A stretch of 36,574 nt of DNA from Rhodospirillales bacterium (GCA_016215555.1 JACRJC010000065.1:1-36574), one strand, 5' to 3'. Positions 26,114 through 33,733 are shown, counted from the first letter of the stretch. Program-made: numbers and translations. The notes: a model not told the origin generated them from the letters alone.

Positions 26114-27460
26114 ATGAGGAAGAAGCGTTGCATCCGTTTGTCTTTGCCGGGGGCTGAAAAACCCCTCTCCCCTTGCGGGAGAGGGGGAGGGGTGAGGGGA
26201 AATTCGCATAAGGCTTCGCCTTCACCCCTCACCCGGTCGCTTTGCGCCCACCCTCTCCCGCAAGGGGAGAGGGTTGGATTGAGTCGCCGAAACCTTCTTG
26301 CCTTAAGCCTCGGCGCCGCCGGCACGGCCTTGCTGCCGCGCCTCGGCCTGGCCGCGACCCCGGCCTGGGACCGCACGCTGGTTATGATTGAATTCAACGG
26401 CGGCAATGACGGGCTGAATACCGTCATTCCCTTCGACGATCCGCTTTACGCCCAGTTGCGCCCCAAACTGGCCATCCCCCGCGACAAGGCGATTCATCTC
26501 AATCACGAGATGGGACTGCATCCGGCGCTGGCCCCCTTGATGCCGTTGTGGAAAGAGCGCGAGGTGGCGGCGGTTCTGGGCCTGGGCTATCCCAAGCCCA
26601 ATCATTCGCATTTCCGCTCGATTGAAATCTGGGAAACCGCATCCGATGCCGACGAGTTCGCCGAACTGGGCTGGGTTGCCGATCTGTTGCCGGAATCTCG
26701 TTTGCCGAAAGCCGGCACGCCCGCGGTTCCGGCCCATGTGGTGCTGCTGGGCAACGGCTCACCGGGGCCCTTCGAAGGCGGGCGGCTGGCCCTGGTCTCG
26801 CTGGACCGCCAGGGCCAAGCCCCCAGGCATGCCGACAACGACATGATCGAGGGCTTGGCGCCGCCCAAGGAGCCCGAGCGCCCCGAAGCGCTGGAACATA
26901 TCATCGCCGTGCGCGCCCTTGACCGCCAGGCCGCCCAGCAGATCCTGCCGGCGCGCCTGGCCCAGGTGAAGATGCAGTCCGGTTTTCCTCCAGGCCCCTT
27001 CGGCACGGCCATGGAAAGTACGGCCCGCCTGCTGCTGGCCGGCATCATGCCGCCCGTCATCAAGCTGTCGCTGGGCAGTTTCGATACCCATGCCAACCAG
27101 TTGGGCGCCCATGAAAGGCTGCTGGGCGAATTCGCCCAGGCCCTGGCCGCCTTGCGCAACGTCCTGACCAAGGCGGGGCTGTGGGATCGCGTGCTGGTGA
27201 TGACCTATTCGGAATTCGGGCGCCGCGCCAAGGAGAATGCCAGCCAGGGCACCGATCACGGCACGGCGGCTCCGCATTTTCTGTTGGGCGGACAGGTCAG
27301 GGGTGGACTTTACGGGGTTCAGCCCCCACTTTCCCACCTCAAGGACAATGACCTCGTCTTCACCACCGATTTCAGATCCTACTACAACATGATCGCCGAA
27401 CATTGGTGGCGCGTGCCGGGCGTTTCCGGTTTCAAGCCGCTCAATGGACCGCTTGGATAG
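26114..27460 (+). CDS. DUF1501 protein, Tat-type export signal preceded by repeat-encoded segment
   Basis: 448 aa if started at ATG 26114, one base after the DUF1800 stop. The family body is clear: VMIEFNGGNDGLNTVIPF, LHPALAPLMPLW, SFDTHANQLGAHERLLGEF, VLVMTYSEFGRRAKEN and GTDHGTAAPHF. The Tat-like signal is LSRRNLLALSLGAAGTALLPRLGLAA. It begins only at codon 56, because codons about 17-53 are encoded by a palindromic repeat (PLSPCGRGGGVRG...LCAHPLPQGERVG). Either that segment is a long extension before the signal, or translation starts at TTG 26279, whose Shine-Dalgarno (GGGGAGAGGG) lies within the repeat. DUF1501 proteins (sulfatase-like fold) work with DUF1800 partners. Confidence 0.88.
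   Translation: MRKKRCIRLSLPGAEKPLSPCGRGGGVRGNSHKASPSPLTRSLCAHPLPQGERVGLSRRNLLALSLGAAGTALLPRLGLAATPAWDRTLVMIEFNGGNDGLNTVIPFDDPLYAQLRPKLAIPRDKAIHLNHEMGLHPALAPLMPLWKEREVAAVLGLGYPKPNHSHFRSIEIWETASDADEFAELGWVADLLPESRLPKAGTPAVPAHVVLLGNGSPGPFEGGRLALVSLDRQGQAPRHADNDMIEGLAPPKEPERPEALEHIIAVRALDRQAAQQILPARLAQVKMQSGFPPGPFGTAMESTARLLLAGIMPPVIKLSLGSFDTHANQLGAHERLLGEFAQALAALRNVLTKAGLWDRVLVMTYSEFGRRAKENASQGTDHGTAAPHFLLGGQVRGGLYGVQPPLSHLKDNDLVFTTDFRSYYNMIAEHWWRVPGVSGFKPLNGPLG
26163..26273. repeat. Palindromic repeat pair inside the DUF1501 gene start
   Basis: A 23-base arm (26163-26185) recurs as an exact inverted copy at 26251-26273, each arm itself being a near-palindrome (CCCTCTCCCC-ttgc-GGGAGAGGG). The 65-base centre has further inverted segments (GTGAGGGG / CCCCTCAC). 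Such CCCTCTCCC/GGGAGAGGG repeats are scattered through many proteobacterial genomes as REP- or MITE-like elements. The span from arm to arm is 111 bases, a multiple of three, so the reading frame stays open. Confidence 0.85.
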
Positions 27461-27475
27461 AAAAGGAATTTCTAG

Positions 27476-27715
27476 ATGCCAATGGCCGCCGACACCATCA
27501 TCGCCCTGATCAAGGAAGCCCTGCCCGACGCCCAGGTCAGCATCGAGGACACGGCGGGCGACGGCGACCATTATCAGGCCCGCATCGTCTCGGCGGCCTT
27601 CAAGGGCAAAAGCCGCGTTGCCCAGCATCAGATGGTTTACGCGGCCCTGGGCGGGCGCATGGGGGGCGAACTGCACGCCCTGGCGCTCTCGACCGAAGCG
27701 CCCGAGGGCGCGTGA
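27476..27715 (+). CDS. bolA: BolA family protein
   Basis: 79 aa with the single BolA domain: TIIALIKEALPDAQVSIEDTAGDGDHYQARIVSAAFKGKSRVAQHQMVYAAL. FxGKSRVxQHQxVYxAL is the family signature, and the His near the C-terminus (GGELHALAL) is the conserved ligand position. BolA proteins bind [2Fe-2S] clusters with CGFS glutaredoxins and help in iron-sulfur trafficking. The matching glutaredoxin gene is 1.1 kb downstream, after a rarD-like gene. Short relatives include IbaG; length alone does not separate them. Confidence 0.92.
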   Translation: MPMAADTIIALIKEALPDAQVSIEDTAGDGDHYQARIVSAAFKGKSRVAQHQMVYAALGGRMGGELHALALSTEAPEGA

Positions 27716-28590
27716 GTTTCACCCCCCGCCAAGCCGCGATTTACGCCACTGCCGCCAATCTGATCTGGGGTTTCTTTCCGGTCTATTTCCACCTCTTCAC
27801 CGGCGTTTCGGCGCTGGAAGTGCTGGCGCACCGCGCCTTGTGGTCGTTGGTTTTCGTGGCCCTGCTGGTGGCGGCGATGGGCAAGCTGGCCGACGGCTTG
27901 GCCCTGGTGAAGGACGCCAAGCGCCTGCGTTGGTTTTTGGCTTCGGGTCTGCTGATCGCCGTCAATTGGGGCGGCTTCATCTGGGCGGCCACCAATGGCC
28001 ATATCCTGGAATCGGGCCTGGGCTATTACATCTTCCCCCTGGTCTCGGTGGCGCTGGGGGCTGTGCTGCTGAAGGAACGCCCCTCGGTCCGCCAATGGCT
28101 GGCCATTGGGCTGGCGGCGATCGGGGTCGGCGTCCTGATCCTGGCCCAGGGTCAGGTGCCCTGGATCTCGCTGATCCTGGCCCTGTCTTTCGCCCTTTAC
28201 GGATTGGTGCGCAAACAGGCCCCGGCCGAATCCCTGCTGGGCCTGCTGGCCGAGACCCTGCTGCTGGCCCCCCTGGCGCTGGGTTATGTCTTGTGGCTGC
28301 AGGCCAGCGGCCAGGCCGCCTTCCTGCACCAGTCGCCGGGCCTGGACGGATTGCTGCTGCTGGGCGGCGTGGTGACGGCCATTCCCCTGATGCTGTTCGC
28401 CCGTGCCGCCAGGAAACTGACCCTGACCACGCTGGGATTGCTGTTCTATGTGAATCCGACGCTGCAGTTCCTGATCGCCGTCTTTTTGTATGACGAGCTT
28501 TTCACCAGGGCCCATGGCCTGGCTTTCGCCTTCATCTGGACGGCCCTGGCCATCTATTCCTGGGGGGCCTGGAGGAAGGGCCCGGCTTGA
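27712..28590 (+). CDS. rarD: RarD-type EamA family transporter
   Basis: 292 aa from GTG 27712, which overlaps the bolA stop (GTGA). Ten hydrophobic segments form two EamA (drug/metabolite transporter) repeats. ATAANLIWGFFPVYF, LAHRALWSLVFVALL, WGGFIWAATNGHILESGLGYYIFPLVSVALG and LTTLGLLFYVNPTLQFLIAVFLYDE are the characteristic RarD blocks. RarD proteins are inner membrane permeases of uncertain substrate, first named from chloramphenicol sensitivity. Translational coupling to bolA suggests co-expression. Confidence 0.9.
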   Translation: MSFTPRQAAIYATAANLIWGFFPVYFHLFTGVSALEVLAHRALWSLVFVALLVAAMGKLADGLALVKDAKRLRWFLASGLLIAVNWGGFIWAATNGHILESGLGYYIFPLVSVALGAVLLKERPSVRQWLAIGLAAIGVGVLILAQGQVPWISLILALSFALYGLVRKQAPAESLLGLLAETLLLAPLALGYVLWLQASGQAAFLHQSPGLDGLLLLGGVVTAIPLMLFARAARKLTLTTLGLLFYVNPTLQFLIAVFLYDELFTRAHGLAFAFIWTALAIYSWGAWRKGPA

Positions 28591-28617
28591 CAGGGCCGCC
28601 CAGAACCCCCATATCCG

Positions 28618-28762
28618 CCTAGTGGTCCGATCCAAACGGAAGGTGCAGTCCACTGCGCCTTCCGTTTGGTGAATCGGCCCACCAGACATTTGAGTTGGTG
28701 CGCTGATTCACCATTAGGAAGATTCACTTTGGTGAATCTTCCTAATGGATCAGGGCACTAGG
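28618..28762. mobile_element. 145-bp MITE-like element with CTAG-containing inverted ends
   Basis: The ends are CCTAGTGGTCCGATCC (28618-28633) and GGATCAGGGCACTAGG (28747-28762), matching as inverted repeats at 13 of 16 positions. Inside are two strong hairpins. The first has arms 28632-28649 and 28652-28669 (17 of 18 paired). The second has perfect 17-bp arms 28711-28727 and 28732-28748. There is no coding capacity. The CTAG ends would fit mobilisation by a TA-targeting (IS630/Tc1-like) transposase, but this is an inference. It sits between rarD and grxD; the grxD Shine-Dalgarno (CAGGAG) lies just outside. Confidence 0.7.
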
Positions 28763-28788
28763 ACATTCACCAACAGGAGCCTTCCTAC

Positions 28789-29121
28789 ATGAACGAGAAT
28801 CCGGTTTTCGCCCGCATCAAGCAGGATATCGCCGAGAATTCGGTGGTGCTGTACATGAAGGGAACGCCGATGTTTCCCCAATGCGGCTTTTCCGCCGCCG
28901 TGGTGCAGGTGCTGGGCGAGCGGGGCGTCAAGTTCAAGGGGGTGGATGTTCTGACCGATCCGTCCTTGCGCGACGGCATCAAGGAATTCACCAACTGGCC
29001 GACCATTCCCCAGCTTTACGTGAAGGGCGAATTCGTGGGCGGCTGCGACATCGTGCGCGAGATGAACCAGACCGGCGAGCTGGCCCGCCTGTTCGACGAA
29101 AAGGGCGTCGAGCATAAATAG
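28789..29121 (+). CDS. grxD: Monothiol glutaredoxin, Grx4/GrxD family
   Basis: 110 aa. [18 protein letters not shown] contains the CGFS active site; [24 protein letters not shown] holds the cis-Pro and glutathione-binding segments. These proteins carry a glutathione-ligated [2Fe-2S] cluster as homodimers or with BolA, and pass it to iron-sulfur proteins. bolA in the same forward run supports a shared role. Full length. A terminator follows at 29147-29170. Confidence 0.96.
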   Translation: MNENPVFARIKQDIAENSVVLYMKGTPMFPQCGFSAAVVQVLGERGVKFKGVDVLTDPSLRDGIKEFTNWPTIPQLYVKGEFVGGCDIVREMNQTGELARLFDEKGVEHK

Positions 29122-29146
29122 GGGGCTTGGCTTTCATCCGTGACGA

Positions 29147-29170
29147 GGGCGGCCAAAGGGCCGCCCTTTT
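29147..29170 (+). terminator. Rho-independent terminator after grxD
   Basis: GGGCGGCC (29147-29154), loop AAAG and GGCCGCCC (29159-29166), followed by TTTT. It is a perfect eight-pair GC stem starting 26 bases past the stop codon. Confidence 0.85.
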
Positions 29171-29195
29171 CGTTTGGCCCGGTTCGGGGTAGACT

Positions 29196-29498
29196 GTGTC
29201 CATGACGATTTCATTGGCGGATGCCCTTGGGCGGCTTCAGGAGAACCAGCAAAGCTTGAATGCGCTGGGGGTTCGCCATGCCGCCATCTTCGGATCGCTG
29301 GCCCGAGGGCAGGCCGATGAAGGTTCGGATGTGGATGTCGCCATTTCGGTCGAGCGCCCCATGCCGGCCAGTCGCTTTATTCCCTTGTGCGCGGCTATCG
29401 AGAAAGCCTTGGGTTGCCGGGCGGATATCGTTTCCAACCTGTCGCTGCCCGAGGGCTTTGCCTCTCGCATTGAGCGCGAGAGCGTTCGTGCCTTCTGA
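29196..29498 (+). CDS. MNT-type nucleotidyltransferase antitoxin (MntA-like)
   Basis: 100 aa. The nucleotidyltransferase core motif is intact: AAIFGSLARGQADEGSDVDVAI gives GSxxRG followed by SDxDV, the metal-binding Asp pair. In characterised MntA-HepT pairs this protein AMPylates the HEPN partner and so silences it. It overlaps the next gene by 11 bases, so translation is coupled. Alternate start: ATG 29202 just downstream. The pair lies between 18-bp direct repeats (29158-29175 and 29978-29995). Confidence 0.88.
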   Translation: MSMTISLADALGRLQENQQSLNALGVRHAAIFGSLARGQADEGSDVDVAISVERPMPASRFIPLCAAIEKALGCRADIVSNLSLPEGFASRIERESVRAF

Positions 29499-29847
29499 AC
29501 GCAAGTCCGAGCGACTAAAGGAAATCCTGACCTTCATCGAACGGGTGGAAATTTCGTTCGTCGAATTGGACGTCGGAGATTACGCGGCCTATCTGGCCGA
29601 CACCAAAGCTCAGGACATTCTCGAGCGCAATATTCTGCGCATCGCCGAGGCGGCGGCTAAGATCGGTTTCGAGGATTTGGAAACGATGACGCCGGATGCA
29701 CCGTGGCGGTCTTTGTACGCCATGGCCAACCGCCTGCGTCACGGCTACGACCGCGTCGATCACGCCATCGTTTGGGATACGTGGGAGACGGATTTTCTGG
29801 TTTTGCGTGAGGCCGCCAAACAGGCGCTAATCCGGGGGAAAACTTAG
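29488..29847 (+). CDS. HepT-like HEPN protein (DUF86)
   Basis: About 119 aa from GTG 29488, which lies inside the mntA-like gene. The helical pattern (ILTFIERVEISFVELDVGDYAAYLADTKAQDILERNILRIAEAAAKI) and the end block MANRLRHGYDRVDHAIVWDTWETDF are typical of HepT. HepT toxins are RNases whose active site is Arg-X4-His-X-Tyr. Here His and Tyr are present (RHGY), but the position five before His is Ala (MANRLRHGY) where family members usually have Arg. Activity may be lost or changed. Confidence 0.85.
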   Translation: MPSERKSERLKEILTFIERVEISFVELDVGDYAAYLADTKAQDILERNILRIAEAAAKIGFEDLETMTPDAPWRSLYAMANRLRHGYDRVDHAIVWDTWETDFLVLREAAKQALIRGKT

Positions 29848-29993
29848 GAAAAACAGACAGATCGGACACTGCATATTGTGTTGGCGGCATCCTTTCAAAG
29901 GCTTATCTTGTTGTTAACTTGCGATCCCCGAGGAGTTGGCTTGGCAGCCAATACGCCCAGGGCACTCGCAAAGCACCGGGCCGCCCTTTTCGT

Positions 29994-30206
29994 TTACAAA
30001 TCCCCAGGCTTGATCCCGGTGTGCTTGGCGAGGCGGGCCAGCATGCGCGGGCCGATTTCCTCGCTATCGTGAAAAGCAAAGACCATGTCCGGCCAGCCTT
30101 CGCGAGCCAAAGTTCGGTGTGAGCCGCTCTGGCGCTTCACGATCCAGCCATTTTTCAAAAGGATGGCCAGCAGGCGTTTGGCCTTGATGGACGGCCAGGG
30201 GCTCAT
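29994..30206 (-). CDS. hicA: HicA toxin
   Basis: 70 aa: SPWPSIKAKRLLAILLKNGWIVKRQSGSHRTLAREG, the double-stranded-RNA-binding-like HicA fold. The catalytic His sits in GSHRTL. HicA blocks translation by cleaving mRNA. Its start overlaps the hicB stop by four bases and its stop lies next to the right-hand 18-bp repeat. The antitoxin comes first here, a less common but known order. Confidence 0.92.
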   Translation of the reverse strand: MSPWPSIKAKRLLAILLKNGWIVKRQSGSHRTLAREGWPDMVFAFHDSEEIGPRMLARLAKHTGIKPGDL

Positions 30207-30412
30207 GCCGCGGCGAACAAAGCCGTCAGTTCAGGAACCGCTTCGCCGTTCTCCAGCCGTTCGGCCAGAACGCGCAAGGCCAGGGCCTCGGCTTTGGCAA
30301 GCGCCTCGGCACGGTCCATGCCATAGGCCAGCACGCCGGGCAGGGCCGGGATCTCGGCCATCCAGCGCCCGTCCTCTTCTCGCTCGATGTCCACCGCCAA
30401 AATCTTGGGCAT
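30203..30412 (-). CDS. hicB: HicB-type antitoxin, short form
   Basis: 69 aa: KILAVDIEREEDGRWMAEIPALPGVLAYGMDRAEALAKAEALALRVLAE. This is the partial RNase-H-like HicB fold, with the EDGRWxAEIPxLPGVxAYG block intact. Unlike longer HicB proteins, no C-terminal DNA-binding domain is present, so autoregulation would need another factor. It pairs with the overlapping hicA gene. Confidence 0.9.
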   Translation of the reverse strand: MPKILAVDIEREEDGRWMAEIPALPGVLAYGMDRAEALAKAEALALRVLAERLENGEAVPELTALFAAA

Positions 30413-30478
30413 GGGGCCTCCTTGACCAGATCAGCCTAGCACAAGCCAGGGACCGTTAAAACAACAAGGCCCGGCTGC

Positions 30479-30549
30479 GGTCCGATCCAAACGAAAAGCC
30501 TCCCTTTGGGGGGAGGCTTTTGTTTGGTGAATCGGCCCGCCAAATATAG
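30479..30549. repeat. Second palindromic repeat sharing arms with the 28618 element
   Basis: The left arm GGTCCGATCCAAACG (30479-30493) and the right arm GTTTGGTGAATCGGCCC (30522-30538), followed by a loosely matching GCCAAATAT, match the first part of the 145-bp element at 28624-28690. The hairpin between the arms is completely different: here a bidirectional terminator, there a GGAAGG...CCTTCC stem. The CTAG ends and the second hairpin of the larger element are missing here. Confidence 0.75.
30494..30521 (-). terminator. Bidirectional terminator serving rpsD
   Basis: AAAAGCCTCCC (30494-30504), a six-base loop, then GGGAGGCTTTT (30511-30521). The perfect 11-base stem ends in T runs on both strands. 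It lies 64 bases beyond the rpsD stop, so it would end rpsD transcription before hicBA. Confidence 0.85.
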
Positions 30550-30585
30550 TTCCGGGCCTTGGCGTTTCGAAGAACCAGAAACCGA

Positions 30586-31200
30586 TCAGCGCGAATAATA
30601 TTCGATGACCAGATTGGGTTCCATCTGCACGGGATAGGGCACGTCGGACAGCTTGGGGGCGCGGATGAACTTGCCCTTCATTTCGCGGATGTCCATTTCC
30701 AGATATTCGGGCACGTCGCGCTCGTTGCTTTCCAGCGAGCCCATGACCAGCGCCATTTCCTTGGCCTTCTTGCGGGCCGAGATTTCGTCGCCGTCGCCGA
30801 CGCGGTACGAACCGATGGTGACGCGCTTGCCGTTGACGGCGATGTGGCCGTGATTGACCAACTGACGGGCGGCGAAGACCGTGGGGGCCAGCTTCAGGCG
30901 ATAGACCACGGCGTCCAGGCGGCGCTCGAGCAATTCAATGAGGTTTTCCGAAGTGTCGCCCTTGCGGCGCGAGGCTTCCTGATACAGCTTGCGGAACTGG
31001 CGCTCGCCGATATTGCCGTAATAGCCGCGCAGCTTCTGCTTGGCCAAAAGCTGGGTGCCGAAGTCGGAAGGCTTCTTGCGGCGCTGGCCGTGCTGGCCGG
31101 GGCCGTAGTCGCGCTTGTTGACCGGGCTTTTGGCGCGGCCCCACAGATTGAGGCCCAGGCGGCGATTGAGCTTGTATTTGGATGTTGCACGCTTCGTCAT
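30586..31200 (-). CDS. rpsD: 30S ribosomal protein S4
   Basis: 204 aa, normal length. [48 protein letters not shown] is the S4 N-terminal domain. The S4 RNA-binding domain is [41 protein letters not shown]4 binds 16S rRNA early in 30S assembly. As in many alphaproteobacteria it stands alone, outside the alpha operon. A strong promoter lies at 31325-31352 and a terminator at 30494-30521. Confidence 0.98.
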   Translation of the reverse strand: MTKRATSKYKLNRRLGLNLWGRAKSPVNKRDYGPGQHGQRRKKPSDFGTQLLAKQKLRGYYGNIGERQFRKLYQEASRRKGDTSENLIELLERRLDAVVYRLKLAPTVFAARQLVNHGHIAVNGKRVTIGSYRVGDGDEISARKKAKEMALVMGSLESNERDVPEYLEMDIREMKGKFIRAPKLSDVPYPVQMEPNLVIEYYSR

Positions 31201-31324
31201 AGGGTTTGTCCCCGTTTAAAGTTTCAGATGTCCCGGTAGTTCCAGCACCCAAGGCCTTGAGGGCCCCGCCGCTGGACGGGAATCAGGGATCGCTCCTCTG
31301 TCCGCATTCCCGGGAAGAGGCGGC

Positions 31325-31352
31325 ACAATAACGGCCTTCTTTATCTTGTCAA
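31325..31352 (-). promoter_or_regulatory. Sigma-70-like promoter of rpsD
   Basis: On the minus strand TTGACA (31347-31352, perfect -35) and TATTGT (31325-31330) are separated by 16 bases. The promoter lies 125 bases upstream of the rpsD start, leaving a leader of about 115 bases with several GC-rich hairpins. It fits a strong ribosomal-protein promoter. Confidence 0.7.
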
Positions 31353-31421
31353 GCCTTTCGGGGGCATTTTTGGCTCTTCGGACCCCTGGACGGGGGGCGG
31401 GAGGGTACCTAAAATATAGAC

Positions 31422-31814
31422 ATGTACAGAGAAACCACTCGAGCCATCACCGTTTCGGTCGAGCCCGTCTATCTCGACGACCAGTCGAATCCCGACGAGA
31501 ACCATTTCGTCTGGGCCTATCGGGTCCGCATCGAGAACGGCAGCCCCGAAACCGTCCAGCTTCTGCGCCGCCATTGGCACATTACCGACGCCATGGGCCG
31601 CAAGCAGGAAGTGGAGGGCCCGGGCGTGGTCGGCGAGCAACCGGTCTTGAAGCCGGGCGAATCCTTCGAATATACCTCGGGCACGCCGCTGCCCACGGCT
31701 TCGGGCATCATGGTCGGCAGCTACCAGATGGAAAATGATCGCGGCGAGCAGTTCGATATCGGCATCCCCGCCTTCTCGCTGGACAGCCCCTATCAGTATT
31801 CGCGCTTGAATTAG
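31422..31814 (+). CDS. apaG: ApaG-domain protein
   Basis: 130 aa. Blocks typical of ApaG (DUF525) are [58 protein letters not shown] and GIMVGSYQM. The domain is an immunoglobulin-like beta sandwich; bacterial ApaG has been linked to Co2+/Mg2+ tolerance, but its molecular role is uncertain. It is divergent from rpsD and 65 bases upstream of folE. Two inverted repeats lie in that gap. Confidence 0.95.
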   Translation: MYRETTRAITVSVEPVYLDDQSNPDENHFVWAYRVRIENGSPETVQLLRRHWHITDAMGRKQEVEGPGVVGEQPVLKPGESFEYTSGTPLPTASGIMVGSYQMENDRGEQFDIGIPAFSLDSPYQYSRLN

Positions 31815-31818
31815 CAAA

Positions 31819-31864
31819 GGGTTGTTCCAAGCTTTGGGCAACCCTATCTCACAGAGACTGTGAG
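31819..31864 (+). promoter_or_regulatory. Two inverted repeats in the folE leader
   Basis: GGGTTG (31819-31824) pairs with CAACCC (31839-31844) around CCAA/TTGG. It is followed by the perfect repeat CTCACAG-aga-CTGTGAG (31848-31864). The second ends just before the folE Shine-Dalgarno (AAGGAGA, 31866-31872). No T run follows the first hairpin, so a simple terminator is unlikely. The second could be an operator or a translation-controlling hairpin. Confidence 0.4.
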
Positions 31865-31879
31865 CAAGGAGACATATCC

Positions 31880-32521
31880 GTGACTGCCGAAACCGCCACT
31901 AAGCGCAAAAATGCCGCTGCCACGCTGGTCAAACCTTCGCGCGAAGAGGCCGAGGCGGCGGTGCGAACCCTGATCCGCTGGACCGGCGACGATCCCGACC
32001 GCGAAGGCCTGGTCGGCACGCCCGACCGCGTGGTCAGGGCCTATGAGGAATTCTATTCGGGCTATGATGCCGATCCGGTCGAGATTCTAAAGCGCACCTT
32101 CGAGGAAACCGACGGTTACGACGAAATGGTGGTGCTGCGCGATATCCGCCTGGAATCGAATTGCGAGCATCATATGGTGCCCATCCTCGGCAAGGCGCAT
32201 GTGGCCTATCTGCCCGACAAACGGGTGGTTGGCATTTCCAAGCTGGCCAGGGTGGTGGAAATCTATGCCCGCCGCCTGCAGATCCAGGAAAAGCTGACCA
32301 GCCAGATCGCCAACTGCATCAACGAGGTGCTGCATCCCAAGGGGGTGGCGGTGGTGATCGAGGCGGCGCATCAATGCATGACCACCAGGGGTGTGCGCAA
32401 GCCCGGCGTCACCATGGTCACCAGCCGCATGCTGGGCGCCTTCCGCGACGATCAATCGACAAGGCGCGAATTCCTGGCCATGATCGGCAATACCGCGCAT
32501 GGCAGCCTCAGCAATGCTTGA
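31880..32521 (+). CDS. folE: GTP cyclohydrolase I
   Basis: 213 aa from GTG 31880, preceded by AAGGAGA. It converts GTP to dihydroneopterin triphosphate, the first step of folate synthesis. The zinc and active-site block is [20 protein letters not shown], and the remaining conserved parts are [38 protein letters not shown] and [11 protein letters not shown]. Complete type IA enzyme (all zinc ligands, Cys-His-Cys, are present). Confidence 0.97.
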   Translation: MTAETATKRKNAAATLVKPSREEAEAAVRTLIRWTGDDPDREGLVGTPDRVVRAYEEFYSGYDADPVEILKRTFEETDGYDEMVVLRDIRLESNCEHHMVPILGKAHVAYLPDKRVVGISKLARVVEIYARRLQIQEKLTSQIANCINEVLHPKGVAVVIEAAHQCMTTRGVRKPGVTMVTSRMLGAFRDDQSTRREFLAMIGNTAHGSLSNA

Positions 32522-32593
32522 AGCTTTTCTTCATCGGCGCTATGCAAGAGCCGGTAATTCCTAACCGCGACCGCGATAGCGCAGGGTGACGCC

Positions 32594-33082
32594 GTGAAAC
32601 TGTCTTACATTCTGGCCGGGGCGGCCTGTCTGGCCGCGCTGGGGCTTTGGTATCTGTCCAGGGGCGGCGATGCCGGCCCGGAGAACCAGGCCTGCGTTGC
32701 CGAAAGCTGGATCCATCTGCCCGACCGTGAATTGCTGGACGGCGTTCAGGCTGTGCCGCAAAGCGATTATCTGGCCCTGCAAGGCCAGTTGCAACGTCTG
32801 GCCCTGCAGCGTCTGGACAAGGCGCCCTTCCATCGCCTGACCGACGAGGAAGCGAAAGCCGCCAAAATCGCCGAGCGCGAGGCGGGATGGCCCTATTTCA
32901 TGCGGGCCGTCACCTTCAATCCCGACAAGAACCGCATTCTGATCGGCAAGGGCGGAGCGGATTATTTCGTGACTCATTTCGATCTGGGCGCCGTCGGGAC
33001 GGCCATGAAATGCTGGCCGGTGCTGATCTTCCTGAAGGAGGCCCCAGCCAGGGTGTTCGTCAAAGGCGAAAGTGCAGAATAA
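32594..33082 (+). CDS. Membrane-anchored protein of unknown function
   Basis: 162 aa from GTG 32594. An N-terminal hydrophobic segment (YILAGAACLAALGLWYL) is probably a signal anchor or uncleaved signal. The rest is a soluble periplasmic-like domain with two Cys (NQACVAES and MKCWPVL) that could form a disulfide. I do not recognise a family. It lies 72 bases after folE and may be co-transcribed. Confidence 0.7.
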   Translation: MKLSYILAGAACLAALGLWYLSRGGDAGPENQACVAESWIHLPDRELLDGVQAVPQSDYLALQGQLQRLALQRLDKAPFHRLTDEEAKAAKIAEREAGWPYFMRAVTFNPDKNRILIGKGGADYFVTHFDLGAVGTAMKCWPVLIFLKEAPARVFVKGESAE

Positions 33083-33094
33083 GGTTCTGCGGGC

Positions 33095-33685
33095 CTAACC
33101 GATGAACCCGCCGCCACGGGCCAATTGCTGGCTCATGCTGTCGATGGCGAAGGACAGCAAAAGGTCGAGCGCGGTCAGGAATCCCGCCTGCATCGGGCTG
33201 GCCATCAGCACCAGACGGGCCAGGCGCCATTCATAGCCGATGATGATGACCAGGGTCATGATGCCGATGGTGCCGCCCAATCCCCCCGAGATGCCGGGCG
33301 CATTGACCAGCAGCGTCACCGGAATGGTGACGGCAAGGATGATGACGCTGGCCCAGTTATAGGCGGTGACATAGCGGGCCCAATATTGAAAGCGCCCGAT
33401 CTGGCGCGAGACGCCGAAGGCCACCAGCGGAAAGGCGGCCCAGCCCATGACATAGGAGATCATCTCGACGACCAGATAGCCGATGGTGTCGATCTCCTCC
33501 TGCCCGCCGAGCTTGAACGAGACCAGGGCCAGCATGCCGGGCAGCGCCACCAGGGCGGCGAAGAACGAGCGCTTGCATTCCGAGAAACTGCCCGAGACCA
33601 GCAGCGCTCCTCTGGGATCGCCCTTGGCGGTCAGCCAGGCGGCCAGCAAGCCGCGCCCGAATTCGGCCTTCAACTGAGGATTCAT
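33095..33685 (-). CDS. Multi-pass membrane protein of unknown function
   Basis: 196 aa with about five hydrophobic spans: SFFAALVALPGMLALVSF, IGYLVVEMISYVMGWAAFPLVAFGV, WASVIILAVTIPVTLLV, GGTIGIMTLVIIIGY and GFLTALDLLLSFAI. No catalytic motif is visible and I do not recognise the family. It lies convergent to the previous gene, with 12 bases between stops, and downstream of dapE on the same strand with a palindrome between. Confidence 0.7.
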   Translation of the reverse strand: MNPQLKAEFGRGLLAAWLTAKGDPRGALLVSGSFSECKRSFFAALVALPGMLALVSFKLGGQEEIDTIGYLVVEMISYVMGWAAFPLVAFGVSRQIGRFQYWARYVTAYNWASVIILAVTIPVTLLVNAPGISGGLGGTIGIMTLVIIIGYEWRLARLVLMASPMQAGFLTALDLLLSFAIDSMSQQLARGGGFIG

Positions 33686-33733
33686 TGTTGTTGCCCCTCA
33701 GTCGCCGGGCGTTTGCTCCGCTCACTTGGCTTT

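Noticed and set aside
31201..31324. S4 autoregulatory leader
   Set aside because: The leader is GC-rich and can fold, but it does not show the known S4-binding pseudoknot and the gene is outside the alpha operon.
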